Shown: positions 27,994 to 36,919, counted from the first letter of the stretch. The stretch is 64,000 nt of DNA from Lachnospiraceae bacterium (GCA_910574715.1 CAJTCH010000004.1:1-64000), one strand, 5' to 3'. Notes: generated by a model from the letters alone, not told the origin. Translations and numbers: made by a program.

Positions 27994-28557
27994 GTGAACA
28001 GAGAACAGGCACATGATATCTTGATGAAATATATGAAGGGGCAGAACTACATTACCCATTCTTATGCCGTAGAGGCGATCATGAAGGGGCTTGCCAAGCG
28101 GTTGGCGCCGGACGATGTAGAATACTGGGGAATCGTAGGACTTCTCCACGACCTGGATGAGGAGCAGTGTGACTGGCAGCATGATATGGGAGTGCATGGT
28201 CCTACGTCGGTGGAGCTCCTTAGGAAAGAGGGGATCGAGGACAAGGTCTTGTTTGACGCTATCTGTGCGCATAATCCCAAGAGCGGCGTGAAGGCGAAGA
28301 CGACCATACAGTATGCGATACTGGCGGCTGATCCTATGAGCGGGTTCGTGAAGGCGGTGGCGCAGATCTATCCGGATAAGAAGATCGCCAGCGTGAAGCA
28401 TAAGTCCGTGATGAAGCGGTTCAACGAGCTTCGCTTCGCGGCGGGGGCGAACCGGGATTATATGGAGTCCATTGAGTTCACAGGGCTCAGTCTGGACGAC
28501 CTGATCGATGTTGCGCTGGAGGAGATGGGCGCGATCGCGGATGTGCTGGGATTATAG
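27994..28557 (+). CDS. HD domain phosphohydrolase-like protein
   Basis: An HD-superfamily protein of 187 residues. Metal ligands are visible as HSYAVEAIMKG (His), GLLHDLDEEQ (His-Asp) and AHNPKSG, then a DPMSGF segment. Members of this HDIG group are uncharacterised but predicted to hydrolyse phosphoesters of nucleotides. GTG 27994 is chosen because AAGGAGGAG is eight bases upstream; TTG 27988 is too close to it. It is cotranscribed with the peptidase and ends at a strong terminator. Confidence 0.83.
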   Translation: MNREQAHDILMKYMKGQNYITHSYAVEAIMKGLAKRLAPDDVEYWGIVGLLHDLDEEQCDWQHDMGVHGPTSVELLRKEGIEDKVLFDAICAHNPKSGVKAKTTIQYAILAADPMSGFVKAVAQIYPDKKIASVKHKSVMKRFNELRFAAGANRDYMESIEFTGLSLDDLIDVALEEMGAIADVLGL

Positions 28558-28585
28558 TTTGAGGAATATATGACAGAGACAGTAG

Positions 28586-28619
28586 AACCCCGGAAGCTGG
28601 ATGAGCTTCCGGGGTTTTT
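28586..28619 (+). terminator. Rho-independent terminator
   Basis: A 13-bp perfect stem, AACCCCGGAAGCT (28586-28598) with AGCTTCCGGGGTT (28604-28616), followed by T. Confidence 0.95.
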
Positions 28620-28709
28620 GGTTATTCCTGCGAGCAACGAGCCAAGCGGGCATGCTTGCATGAACATTTGGTGACTGCAGAGGGGTCTTTGACTGAGATC
28701 TGCATATAT

Positions 28710-28784
28710 CCGTATTATTTTTACGGTATAAGTGTAGATATAATACGGTATTTATTGATATTTATTTATGAAATAGGCTATAAT
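28710..28784 (+). promoter_or_regulatory. Promoter and inverted repeat upstream of the AAA-ATPase gene
   Basis: TTGATA (28755-28760) and TATAAT (28779-28784), 18-bp spacer. Just upstream CCGTATTAT (28710-28718) and ATAATACGG (28740-28748) form a perfect inverted repeat, with ACGGTAT repeated twice. It may be an operator. Confidence 0.6.
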
Positions 28785-28800
28785 AAGAAAAAAGGTAAGG

Positions 28801-29934
28801 ATGGCGTCTGTTATGTTAAAAAAATTTAGTGTTGAGAATTTCAAAGGATTTCAGGAAAAATTAGTATTAGACTTGGGAGCGCCGAGTAATTATAACTTTA
28901 GTCAAAAGGCTATCTATGAAGGGGTTATTACAAAGGGGATTTTGTTTGGAATCAATGGCAGTGGTAAATCTAATCTGGGGCTTGCTGTCTGTGATATAAT
29001 AAGTCATTTAACAGATAACCAGGTGTTGTCTGCCCGTTATGATTATTATTTGAATATGAATAATCCCAAATCTTATGCAGAATTTGAATATGTATTTGTT
29101 TTTCATGATAAAGAGGTGATCTATCAATATAGAAAATCTGCCATGAATAAGTTGGAGTTTGAACGTTTATCTATAGAAGGAAGAGAAGTGATATACTATG
29201 ATCATCTCCGGAAAGAAGGTTTTACACGATTAGAAGGGACAGAAACGCTCAATAACACGATAAGAGCAGCTAATCCAATTTCCAGAGTAAAATATGTAAA
29301 CAGCAATGCAATATTGCCAGATAATTGTGAGAACGCTGTTTTTCACGAATTTATATCTTATGTGGAGCGGATGCTTTTATTTTATTCACTGGATCATCGA
29401 GGGTATGAAGGCTTTCAATCTGGAGGCGGTAACATATCGGAGGAGATTATCAAAAGTGGAAAGTTGTCAGAATTTCAACAGTTTTTGAAGGAAAATGAAA
29501 TTACTTATGATCTGGCAGCGGAGGAAATAGACGGAGAGAAAAAGATATACTGTCGATTTGAAAATCAAAAAAAAGCTAATTTTTTCAAGATCGCATCCAC
29601 AGGGACAAGATCTCTGACCTTGTTTTATTATTGGTATACCAAAATGAGGGAAGCATCTTTTGTTTATATTGATGAGTTTGATGCTTTTTATCATTTTGAA
29701 TTAGCGAAAAATATTATCAAAAGGTTATATGAAATAGAACATGTACAGATATTTACTACGACCCATAATACAGATCTCATGAGTAATGATTTGTTAAGAC
29801 CAGATTGTTATTTCATACTTGAGAATAACAAGATTACATCTTTGGCAGGAGCCACTGACAAAGAGTTGAGAAAAGCGCATAATTTGCAGAAGATGTATAA
29901 GGCAGGTGCTTTTGATGGAAAAGATAGAGAATAA
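28801..29934 (+). CDS. AAA family ATPase, OLD/AAA_15-like, probable defence protein
   Basis: An ATPase of 377 residues. The N-terminus LKKFSVENFKGFQEKLVLDL is typical of SMC/OLD-like ATPases. Walker A is LFGINGSGKSNL near residue 53; STGTRSL is a likely signature region; Walker B is ASFVYIDEFDAFYH, followed by FTTTHNTDLM. There is no nuclease domain in the same chain. The next gene overlaps it by 20 nt and probably encodes the effector. The pair is AT-rich and stands alone between two housekeeping genes, which suggests horizontal transfer. Two-gene ATPase plus nuclease systems (PARIS, AbiL and RloAB types) are the best comparison; I cannot name the exact one. Confidence 0.8.
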   Translation: MASVMLKKFSVENFKGFQEKLVLDLGAPSNYNFSQKAIYEGVITKGILFGINGSGKSNLGLAVCDIISHLTDNQVLSARYDYYLNMNNPKSYAEFEYVFVFHDKEVIYQYRKSAMNKLEFERLSIEGREVIYYDHLRKEGFTRLEGTETLNNTIRAANPISRVKYVNSNAILPDNCENAVFHEFISYVERMLLFYSLDHRGYEGFQSGGGNISEEIIKSGKLSEFQQFLKENEITYDLAAEEIDGEKKIYCRFENQKKANFFKIASTGTRSLTLFYYWYTKMREASFVYIDEFDAFYHFELAKNIIKRLYEIEHVQIFTTTHNTDLMSNDLLRPDCYFILENNKITSLAGATDKELRKAHNLQKMYKAGAFDGKDRE

Positions 29935-30674
29935 AACATTCCAATTTTAAAATTCTTACACTGCCTGCAGGACAGAACATATATATGATCTGGCAGACAT
30001 TGAAGGCAGACGATTTTGAAACAGATATTATAGAGATATTGAGAGAAAAATGTCCGGAACTTGAAAGTCATTTGAAGGGATTGACACGAGATGACTTTTC
30101 GGAAGTATATTTATTTTTTGATTATGATGGACATCAGAATAATTTATCGTTTGAAAATAGTGAAACAGATGTAATCAATGAGATGCTGTCGAATTTTGAT
30201 AATGAGACAGAAAATGGCAAACTATATATTAGCTATCCAATGGTTGAGGCATTGAGAGATTTTAACCCGGGGATATGTGGTCATGGGGAAGAATGTCATT
30301 GTCAGTTAAATGAATTTGATAATTATAAAAGAAGATCTGTACAAAAGAGCAAGTATAGGGATTTTAGAAAATATGATTTTGAAGTATGGCGTGAGATTTT
30401 AAATGTGTTTGTAATGCGGATATCGTGTCTGTTAGGTGAGAAAGAAATTATAAAACATGATACATATAAGGATTTGGTGAGCCCGGCTTATATCTATATT
30501 CTTCAGCAAGATTATATAGTTGAAGGTAATATATTTATCCTCAGTGCATTTCCAGAATTTTTGTTTGATTATTTCCCGAACAGCTTTTGGAATTCTTGCA
30601 TAAAATGTCCGAAGAAGTTTGCGAAAAATTGTTCTATTTCCGGGAGATTTGGGGAAAATTATATTGAAATGTAA
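29915..30674 (+). pseudogene. Frameshifted partner of the AAA-ATPase, possible nuclease-like effector
   Basis: ATG 29915 starts inside the end of the ATPase gene and reads MEKIENKTFQF, then meets TAA at 29948-29950. Dropping one T from the TTTT at 29945-29948 gives KILTLPAGQNIYMIWQ and joins the 229-residue frame running to 30674. The joined protein would be about 252 residues, with a YLFFDYDGHQNN acidic motif reminiscent of the DxD of TOPRIM-type folds, and YISYPMVEALRDF. No clear first Glu motif is seen, so the fold is uncertain. The intact part could start at ATG 29985 but no ribosome site precedes it. It is probably an inactivated effector gene. Confidence 0.6.
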
Positions 30675-30697
30675 TCCATAGCTGAAAGGAGCAGGCA

Positions 30698-32722
30698 ATG
30701 TCAAACAGATTAAAATCCGAAAAGTCCCCCTATCTATTACAGCACAAAGACAATCCGGTCAACTGGTACCCCTGGTGTGAGGAAGCATTCCGCAGAGCGA
30801 AGGAAGAGGACAAGCCGATCTTCCTGAGTATCGGCTATTCCACCTGTCACTGGTGTCATGTGATGGCGCATGAATCCTTCGAGGATGAGACGGCAGCGCA
30901 GATCTTGAATCAAGGATATATATGTATCAAAGTAGACCGGGAGGAACGGCCGGACATTGATGCAGTATATATGTCGGTATGTCAGGCTGTCACAGGTTCC
31001 GGCGGCTGGCCGCTTACGATCGTCATGACGCCGGAGCAGAAGCCCTTTTTCGCCGGGACATATTTCCCCAGAGAGCGGTATTACGGACGTCCCGGGCTTG
31101 TGGATATCCTAAGAGAACTGCTGAGCCTGTGGAAGGATCGGCGGGAAGAACTGGTTCGGGCGGGAGAGGAGATCACGGCGGCAATCAACAGAACAGGGAG
31201 CGCCGCCAATCCAGGAGACAGCAGAATCTCCCGCAGGGATAATGCAATTCTAAGGAAAGCGTATCAGATCTTTGCACAGCAGTTTGATCCGGTCTGGGGA
31301 GGCTTCGGCAGCGCGCCGAAGTTTCCGGCGCCTCACAATCTTCTCTTCTTGATGCGGTACGCGGAGGAAGAAGAGGGGTGTAGGGCAGACAGGGAAGGAT
31401 CAGAAGCGCTACGTATGGCAGAGAGGACGCTGGATGCAATGGCGGAGGGCGGAATCCATGACCATATCGGCGGTGGCTTCTCACGGTATTCTACAGACGA
31501 GCGGTGGCTTGTGCCCCATTTTGAGAAAATGCTGTATGACAATGCGCTGTTGATACTGGCATATCTGGAAATCTACCGTCTTACCGGTAAGGAGAAATAC
31601 GCGGACACAGTAAGGCATACGGCGGATTATATCCTCCGGGAGCTGACAGATGTGAGGGGAGGCTTCTACTGCGGTCAGGATGCGGACAGTGACGGTGTGG
31701 AAGGAAAATACTATGTATTTACGCCGGAAGAGGCAGAGTCTGTGCTTGGCAAGGATGATGGACAGGCATTCTGCCGTCTGTATGGGATCACAGAAGAGGG
31801 GAATTTTGAGGGGAAGAGCATCCCCAACCGGATCGGGAAGACAACCGGATCGGTACGGTCAGCCTGGATACAAGCCATGTATGAGTACCGGCTTAGCCGG
31901 ACGAAGCTTCATAAAGACGATAAGATCCTGCTCTCCTGGAATGCCTGGACGATCCTTGCATTTGCACGGGCGGGCGCGGTGCTTAAGGAGGACGGTTATC
32001 TGGAGGCGGCGAAGAGAGCGCAGCGTTTTATCGAAACACATATGACCGGAGAGGACAACCGTCTCTATCTGCGTTACTGTGACGGGGAGACGGCTCATAA
32101 GGGCCAGTTGGAGGATTATGCGGTCTATACGCTTGCATTGTTGGAATTGTACGGTGCAACCTTCCAGACAGAATATCTGGGCAATGCAATTTTCCGTGCA
32201 CAGCAGATGGCTGAATTCTTCGAGGACAGTGAGGCGGGCGGTTACTATATCAGCGCATCGGATGCCGGCCGGTTGATCGCCCGTCCCAAGGAAATATATG
32301 ACGGGGCTATTCCGTCCGGCAATTCGGCGGCGGCAATGGCGCTCCAGCGTCTGGCGCTGCTGACGGGAGAGAACAGATGGCAGGAGGCGGCAGGAAGACA
32401 GCTTGGTTTCTGTGCCGGGGAGATACAGGAGTATCCGGCAGGGTACAGTTATGTGCTGCTTGCCATGGCAGACACGGTCTATCCGCATAAGGAGCTGGTA
32501 TGTACGGTGAGCGGCAGTATGTCAGAGGAGCTGAGGATGCAATTGGCAGAGCTGGCAGCAGGGGGAATGAGTATTCTGGTCAAGACAGAAGAGAATCAAG
32601 AAGAGTTGGCAGAATGTGCGCCGTTTACCGCAGAATACCCGATTCCGCAGGAGGGGGAAATGTATTATCTGTGCGAGGACGGCGCATGCAGGGCCCCGGT
32701 GAAGACCCTGCAGCAGTTATGA
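30698..32722 (+). CDS. DUF255 thioredoxin-fold protein, YyaL family
   Basis: A protein of 674 residues with the N-terminal DUF255 thioredoxin-like domain: [33 protein letters not shown] with a CxxC site, [14 protein letters not shown] and [13 protein letters not shown]. The rest is an alpha/alpha-barrel like N-acylglucosamine epimerase and glycosidase folds ([36 protein letters not shown]). The family is widely conserved (spermatogenesis-associated protein 20 in animals) and its reaction is unknown. A GAAAGGAG site precedes the start. Its GC content returns to that of the core genes after the AT-rich pair upstream. Confidence 0.92.
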   Translation: MSNRLKSEKSPYLLQHKDNPVNWYPWCEEAFRRAKEEDKPIFLSIGYSTCHWCHVMAHESFEDETAAQILNQGYICIKVDREERPDIDAVYMSVCQAVTGSGGWPLTIVMTPEQKPFFAGTYFPRERYYGRPGLVDILRELLSLWKDRREELVRAGEEITAAINRTGSAANPGDSRISRRDNAILRKAYQIFAQQFDPVWGGFGSAPKFPAPHNLLFLMRYAEEEEGCRADREGSEALRMAERTLDAMAEGGIHDHIGGGFSRYSTDERWLVPHFEKMLYDNALLILAYLEIYRLTGKEKYADTVRHTADYILRELTDVRGGFYCGQDADSDGVEGKYYVFTPEEAESVLGKDDGQAFCRLYGITEEGNFEGKSIPNRIGKTTGSVRSAWIQAMYEYRLSRTKLHKDDKILLSWNAWTILAFARAGAVLKEDGYLEAAKRAQRFIETHMTGEDNRLYLRYCDGETAHKGQLEDYAVYTLALLELYGATFQTEYLGNAIFRAQQMAEFFEDSEAGGYYISASDAGRLIARPKEIYDGAIPSGNSAAAMALQRLALLTGENRWQEAAGRQLGFCAGEIQEYPAGYSYVLLAMADTVYPHKELVCTVSGSMSEELRMQLAELAAGGMSILVKTEENQEELAECAPFTAEYPIPQEGEMYYLCEDGACRAPVKTLQQL

Positions 32723-32737
32723 TTTTGCCTATAGTAT

Positions 32738-33988
32738 TTATATTCTAAAGTTGAAATCCGCATAAGCAGAGGATCCATGTTCATGGACATCCAGTCCGTC
32801 AACTTCCTCTTCCCTCGTAACGCGAAGCCCGATCGTCTTGTTGATGACGGTGAATACTATGACGGCCATCACCAGCACGTAGGCAGCGGCTGCGCCGACT
32901 CCGATCAACTGAGTGACAAGGCTGCAGCCTTCTCCGAATACACCGGTCAAGATCGTACCTGCGGCGCCGCAGACACCGTGAACACTGATCGCACCGACAG
33001 GATCGTCGATCTTGACAACCTGGTCGAAGAATTCAACGGAGAATACCACTAAGATACCTGCAACAGCGCCGATCATGATGGCTTCCCACTCGTTTACCAC
33101 ATCGCATCCGGCGGTGACCGCAACGAGTCCTGCGAGAGATCCGTTAAATGTCATGGACACATCCGGCTTGCCGTAACGAATCCATGTAACGATCATGGCC
33201 AGAAGCGTAGCGGCAGCGGCGGCAAGATTGGTTGTCATGGCAATGTGTCCAAGGCTGGTGGCAGCGGCGGTAGTAGAACCGCAGTTGAAACCGAACCAAC
33301 AGAACCACAGGATAAATACGCCAAGCGCTGCGATCGGAAGATTATGTCCTGGGATGGCTCTCGCCTTGCCGTCTTTGCCGTATTTCCCGATACGAGGTCC
33401 AAGGATCTTCGCGCCGACCAGGGCGCAGAGACCGCCGACCATATGTACTGCTGCGGAACCTGCGAAATCATGGAAACCAAGCTCAGACAGGAAGCCTCCG
33501 CCCCAGATCCAGTGTCCGGATACCGGGTAAATGAAGATACTGATCGCCGCGCTGTAGGCGAGATAGGCGATGAATTTCGTCCGCTCCGCCATAGAGCCTG
33601 ACACGATGGTCGCCGCGGTTGCACAGAATACGGTGTGGAAGATCATGAAGACTCCGATCGGAAGTCCGTTAAACATCCCGTCCGCATCCGCCAGTGAAGA
33701 AGGACTGAAGAATCCTTTGATGCCGATGATCCCGTTCCAGTCTGTTCCGTGCATGACAGCGAAGCCAAATACGAAGAAGAACAAGCTCCCAAGAACGAAG
33801 TCCATCATGTTCTTCATCAGGATATTGCCCGTGTTCTTGGCGCGGGTGAATCCCGCTTCACACATTGCGAATCCTGCCTGCATAAAATATACGAGAAATG
33901 CGCCGATCATGGTCCACATGATATTCATAAGCAGCCCGGCTGCTTCGGCGGTATCCATACCGTTTGTGATCAAAGTTGTCAAATCCAT
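32738..33988 (-). CDS. amtB: Ammonium transporter AmtB
   Basis: A membrane channel for ammonia/ammonium of 416 residues with about eleven helices. Family signatures include FLVYFMQAGFAMCEAG, DFAGSAAVHMVGG with the pore His region, and the C-terminal HEHGSSAY region that contacts the PII protein. The start at 33988 is set by GGGAGGAAT; the frame extends further but without a ribosome site. It lies 93 bp downstream of glnK in one operon. GlnK would plug the channel when nitrogen is plentiful. Confidence 0.95.
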   Translation of the reverse strand: MDLTTLITNGMDTAEAAGLLMNIMWTMIGAFLVYFMQAGFAMCEAGFTRAKNTGNILMKNMMDFVLGSLFFFVFGFAVMHGTDWNGIIGIKGFFSPSSLADADGMFNGLPIGVFMIFHTVFCATAATIVSGSMAERTKFIAYLAYSAAISIFIYPVSGHWIWGGGFLSELGFHDFAGSAAVHMVGGLCALVGAKILGPRIGKYGKDGKARAIPGHNLPIAALGVFILWFCWFGFNCGSTTAAATSLGHIAMTTNLAAAAATLLAMIVTWIRYGKPDVSMTFNGSLAGLVAVTAGCDVVNEWEAIMIGAVAGILVVFSVEFFDQVVKIDDPVGAISVHGVCGAAGTILTGVFGEGCSLVTQLIGVGAAAAYVLVMAVIVFTVINKTIGLRVTREEEVDGLDVHEHGSSAYADFNFRI

Positions 33989-34081
33989 GTTAATTCCTCC
34001 CAAATAAAAGGAGATAATGACGGCTGTTGTTTCCGTAATTATCTCCATTGATAAGCATGTTGAATATGTTCAGTTGTGTTC

Positions 34082-34420
34082 TTACAGTGCATCGGATCCG
34101 CGTTCGCCTGTTCGGATACGAACAGCATCCTCCACTTCATATACGAAGATCTTGCCGTCACCGTACTTGCCGGTCCGAATCTCAGAGACGATCGTCTCGA
34201 TCAGCTTCTCGGCAACCTCTGGTTCAATGACAGTCTCTACCTTAACCTTCGGCAGAAGATTGACATTATATTCCGCACCGCGGTATACTTTTTTATGGCC
34301 CTTCTGGTTACCGTACCCCATGACATTGCTGATCATGAGGCCGGACACTTCACTCTCGTCGAGTATGGATTTTAAATCCTCCAGCTTCTCAGGCTGAATG
34401 ATGATTTCCAGTTTTTTCAT
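34082..34420 (-). CDS. glnK: PII family nitrogen regulatory protein GlnK
   Basis: A PII signal protein of 112 residues. The T-loop reads KVYRGAEYNVNLLPKVK with Tyr51 (GAEY) kept, so uridylylation or similar modification is possible. The C-terminal block is YGDGKIFVYEVEDAVRIRTGERG. It binds ATP/ADP and 2-oxoglutarate and controls AmtB, encoded next. The start at 34420 follows AGGAAGG. A terminator-like hairpin sits between its promoter and start. Confidence 0.95.
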   Translation of the reverse strand: MKKLEIIIQPEKLEDLKSILDESEVSGLMISNVMGYGNQKGHKKVYRGAEYNVNLLPKVKVETVIEPEVAEKLIETIVSEIRTGKYGDGKIFVYEVEDAVRIRTGERGSDAL

Positions 34421-34457
34421 TTGCCTTCCTCCTGTTATCAATAATAATACACAAAAG

Positions 34458-34489
34458 AAGGGCGCTTTCTCCGTAAAGAAAACGCCCTT
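34458..34489 (-). terminator. Terminator-like hairpin in the glnK leader
   Basis: AAGGGCG (34458-34464) pairs with CGCCCTT (34483-34489), extended by TTTC/GAAA. T-rich bases follow on both strands (CTTCTTTT on the minus strand). It lies between the -10 box and glnK, so it may act as an attenuator, or simply stop readthrough. Confidence 0.6.
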
Positions 34490-34505
34490 GTTTTTGATGG
34501 TATTC

Positions 34506-34533
34506 ATTATACACGTATGAGACGATTTGTAAA
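34506..34533 (-). promoter_or_regulatory. glnK-amtB promoter
   Basis: On the minus strand TTTACA (34528-34533) and TATAAT (34506-34511) are separated by 16 bp. Confidence 0.7.
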
Positions 34534-34624
34534 TAGTATTTTAACTAAAAAATCATATTTTATGAAATGTGTACACGAATCCGGTGGAATCTGATGAAAA
34601 TTCGGCGGTTTTTGAATATAGAGC

Positions 34625-35104
34625 TTAACGAATATCCGGATCCCACGCTGCAATCTCGCCGCATGCGATCATTTCACCTGCATTGCCGGACGGCTGAGTA
34701 TGGAAATCATCTGCCCTCTCATGGATAATGACCGTATGTCCAACGACGTCTTCCGGATAAAAGCGATCCGTATACACTGCCGCCCAGGCGTTCCCGGAAT
34801 TCGCCAGTAACGGCGGAAGGTCGCCGGCGTGGGCCGGGTGTACGGTATTCTTCGGGTTATAATGGCCGCCGGCAGAAGAGAATTCTCCCTGAGGATTCTC
34901 CGTACATGTATCGCCGGCATGAATGTGGAATCCATGGAAGCCGTAGCTGTTCTCTGCGGCTTCTGCCGGAAGCCCCCGAACAGATGCCACAGCCACTGTT
35001 CCTCCATATGTATCGTAAAAATCGACTCTTCCTTCGATATCCGGATGGTTCTGGTTCCCTTTGATCATTGCATAAGCAGAAGGATTCGCTTTGATATCTA
35101 TCAT
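34625..35104 (-). CDS. sodC: Cu/Zn-type superoxide dismutase family protein
   Basis: A protein of 159 residues with Cu,Zn-SOD hallmarks: metal ligands in YGFHGFHIHAGD, then GGHYNPKNTVHPAHAGDLPPL (zinc loop), and HTVIIHERADDF. A conserved Cys pair (DTCTENP and MIACGEI) could form the family disulfide. There is no signal peptide or lipobox, unlike most bacterial SodC, so it appears cytoplasmic. The enzyme would remove superoxide during oxygen exposure. ATG 35104 follows AGGGAGAG nine bases upstream, and that site is inside a hairpin (35114-35149). Confidence 0.9.
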   Translation of the reverse strand: MIDIKANPSAYAMIKGNQNHPDIEGRVDFYDTYGGTVAVASVRGLPAEAAENSYGFHGFHIHAGDTCTENPQGEFSSAGGHYNPKNTVHPAHAGDLPPLLANSGNAWAAVYTDRFYPEDVVGHTVIIHERADDFHTQPSGNAGEMIACGEIAAWDPDIR

Positions 35105-35113
35105 GTCTGATCA

Positions 35114-35149
35114 CTCTCCCTTGCATAATCATATGCATAGAAGGGAGAG
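35114..35149 (-). promoter_or_regulatory. Hairpin sequestering the sodC ribosome binding site
   Basis: CTCTCCCTT (35114-35122) and AAGGGAGAG (35141-35149) are exact complements, with GCAT/ATGC adding inner pairs. On the sodC transcript the 3' arm AAGGGAGAG is the Shine-Dalgarno sequence. Folding would block translation, which suggests control by temperature, a small RNA or a protein. Confidence 0.6.
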
Positions 35150-35217
35150 GTTATGCGCCTGTGGAGGTATATTCATGCGGTGATAATTATAAAGGAACTA
35201 CCATTAACAGAAAGCTA

Positions 35218-35335
35218 AACAGTAAGGGGCTCGGGAAATGATAATTTAACCACAATATACGGAAACAGATTAGACACCACGGCAAGATATTGTGTGAAAA
35301 TTTCATTTCCCGACAGTCCCCTCTTTGATACTGTT
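35218..35335. repeat. 118-bp imperfect palindrome
   Basis: AACAGTA (35218-35224) pairs with TACTGTT (35329-35335). CGGGAAATGA at 35232 onward pairs with TCATTTCCCG, and ACAATAT (35252-35258) with ATATTGT (35288-35294). The centre of about 28 bp is unpaired. No gene is inside. It may be a miniature mobile element, a structured RNA or a double terminator between sodC and the next small gene. Confidence 0.6.
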
Positions 35336-35341
35336 GGTTCA

Positions 35342-35572
35342 TTAGTGCGTACTTTTCCAGGCATCACCGTTCGCAAAGGGATTCCGATTCCCAATCCGTC
35401 TTACTTGATAACCGTTGTGGTGGGTCTTTTTGGCAGTGTTTGTCTGTGAAAAGTCAAACTGTGAAAAATTAATCTCCGAAAAACTATTCTTTCTTTTTTT
35501 TGACCGGACATACTCTTGCTTCAGCCATACAGGCTGTGTTTCTCTTCCCTGAACAAACACTTTTTGTTTCAT
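35342..35572 (-). CDS. Small basic protein of unknown function (76 aa)
   Basis: The frame has a strong ribosome site, AAAGGAGAGCTT directly before ATG 35572, which is the main reason to accept it. The product is basic and polar with no membrane segment: a QPVWLKQEYVRSKKRKN region and an aromatic/Ser/Asn stretch (SEINFSQFDFSQTNTAKK). I do not recognise a family. A possible promoter (TTGACA about 18 bp from TAAAGT) lies on the same strand near 35655-35690. It could be a small secreted or modified peptide precursor, but nothing near it supports that. Confidence 0.5.
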   Translation of the reverse strand: MKQKVFVQGRETQPVWLKQEYVRSKKRKNSFSEINFSQFDFSQTNTAKKTHHNGYQVRRIGNRNPFANGDAWKSTH

Positions 35573-35710
35573 AAGCTCTCCTTTCTACCGACTTGGAATG
35601 TATTATCTCTACGTTCGGATTCCTTTGTCGGGAATATACTTATAGTTACTTTAACATTTATGCACTCTTTTTGTCAAGATATCTCTGATTTTACACCAGA
35701 TATCTTATAA

Positions 35711-35810
35711 TTATGATTATTTTTTAGACATAAGCTATCTTCTTTCTTTACTATACTATTTAATGATATGAAATTCAACGAAAAATAATTTGAATGTGTA
35801 ATTCAATAAA
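35711..35810. repeat. Direct repeat A flanking the Rpn pseudogene
   Basis: About 100 bp that recur at 36813-36919. The shared core includes TTATGATTATTTTT, CTTCTTTCTTTACTATACTA, AAATAATTTGAA and AATTCAATAAA. Divergence is mainly point changes and a small gap. Confidence 0.75.
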
Positions 35811-35920
35811 AGAAGATAAAAGCGAGATGGGAGAATAACATCTATGGTAATATCTATCCATTATGTAAAAACTGATATCACTATAGATGTCATTCCAAAG
35901 ATTATGAGAGTGCAAAAAGA

Positions 35921-36835
35921 TTAAAGAGCCTTCTTTTCATACAAGCTAAAATACTCCAAAGCCTTCTGTAAGGTGATATCTAACTTAGTCTGTAACCGCA
36001 GTAAGATATCCTTTTTGGACATGGAGAATTCAAAACCGGTTTCAATAATTTCTTCTGCCCTGCCTTCAATCTTGCTCTCTTTAGCAATTTCATCAAATAA
36101 AGTACACATTGCAGAATCTCAATATTAGTAGCGCCGGCGATTGCCATAATAACGGATTTTTCGGTCTGATGCTCATCACTGTATAGAATGGCTTCCTGTC
36201 TGGCTTCCTTGTGGGATAAGTTCTTATACATACTTCTTAAATTCATTTGGAATATTCAACATCTCATGAAGAGACCGAGCACCGTCCCAGGGTTCCTCGC
36301 CATAATAAATAACAATGGTTATAACCGGAGAGAATTTATCAGTACGCTTCATTCTGGAAAGGAATTCATTTGGATCCAGTTTATCGGGAGTATTGTCAGA
36401 TACCGTCTCCTTAGAGCTGTTGTCCGGTGTAAGACCATCCGTCTGTGAAGCGGTATCTTTGGCGCGGTATTTTGTAGCATTATTGTCATACTGCCGCTTA
36501 TAAGAACTGTAATCATATCCCATAATACGCATAGGCATGGCGTAATGGATACGGGATTGATTTTCGATGCCGAGAATTGCGAATTCCAGGCCATGTACAG
36601 AAGAATTCTTCCGTACTTTAAGAAGGTCTCTGGCGGGATCAAAGGATACGGAATGATTGTTATGCTCCAAGATAAAAGAAGCTTCGGTATCTTGTTCTTC
36701 TAGTTCTGCGGATTTGATGATCTGTCTGCCGTGAAAAAGGGAGGCGTTGAAGAGATCAGCAAATCGATCATTATTGCGCCAGAAATCTTTTAAAGGGATA
36801 TCGGCATTATGGTTATGATTATTTTTAGGTATAAG
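35921..36835 (-). pseudogene. Rpn/PD-(D/E)XK family nuclease-transposase, broken
   Basis: Three overlapping frames together spell one protein. The N-terminal part lacks an ATG and reads IPLKDFWRNNDRFADLFNAS and ELEEQDTEASFILEHN. The middle part has FAILGIENQSRIHYAMPMRI and PVITIVIYYGEEPWDGARSL, typical of the Rpn recombination-promoting nuclease / PD-(D/E)XK transposase-like family. The following frames carry HQTEKSVIMAIAGATN and KESKIEGRAEEIIETGFEFS with LQTKLDITLQKALEYF. At least two frame changes (near 36230 and 36100) and the lost start show it is inactive. It is flanked by about 100-bp direct repeats. Confidence 0.8.
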
Positions 36836-36919
36836 AATTCTTCTTTCTTTACTATACTATTTGGTGATATAAATTTCAATATAATTGCAGGAAATAATTT
36901 GAACGTACAATTCAATAAA
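36813..36919. repeat. Direct repeat B flanking the Rpn pseudogene
   Basis: The second copy of the repeat at 35711-35810, in the same orientation, overlapping the 5' end of the pseudogene. It carries a few extra bases (ATAATTGCAGG) relative to copy A. Confidence 0.75.

Noticed and set aside
29939-29955. Programmed +1 frameshift at TTT TAA in the ATPase partner gene
   Set aside because: The site resembles the prfB type (slippery T-run before a stop), but there is no internal Shine-Dalgarno sequence just upstream. A simple one-base insertion is more likely.
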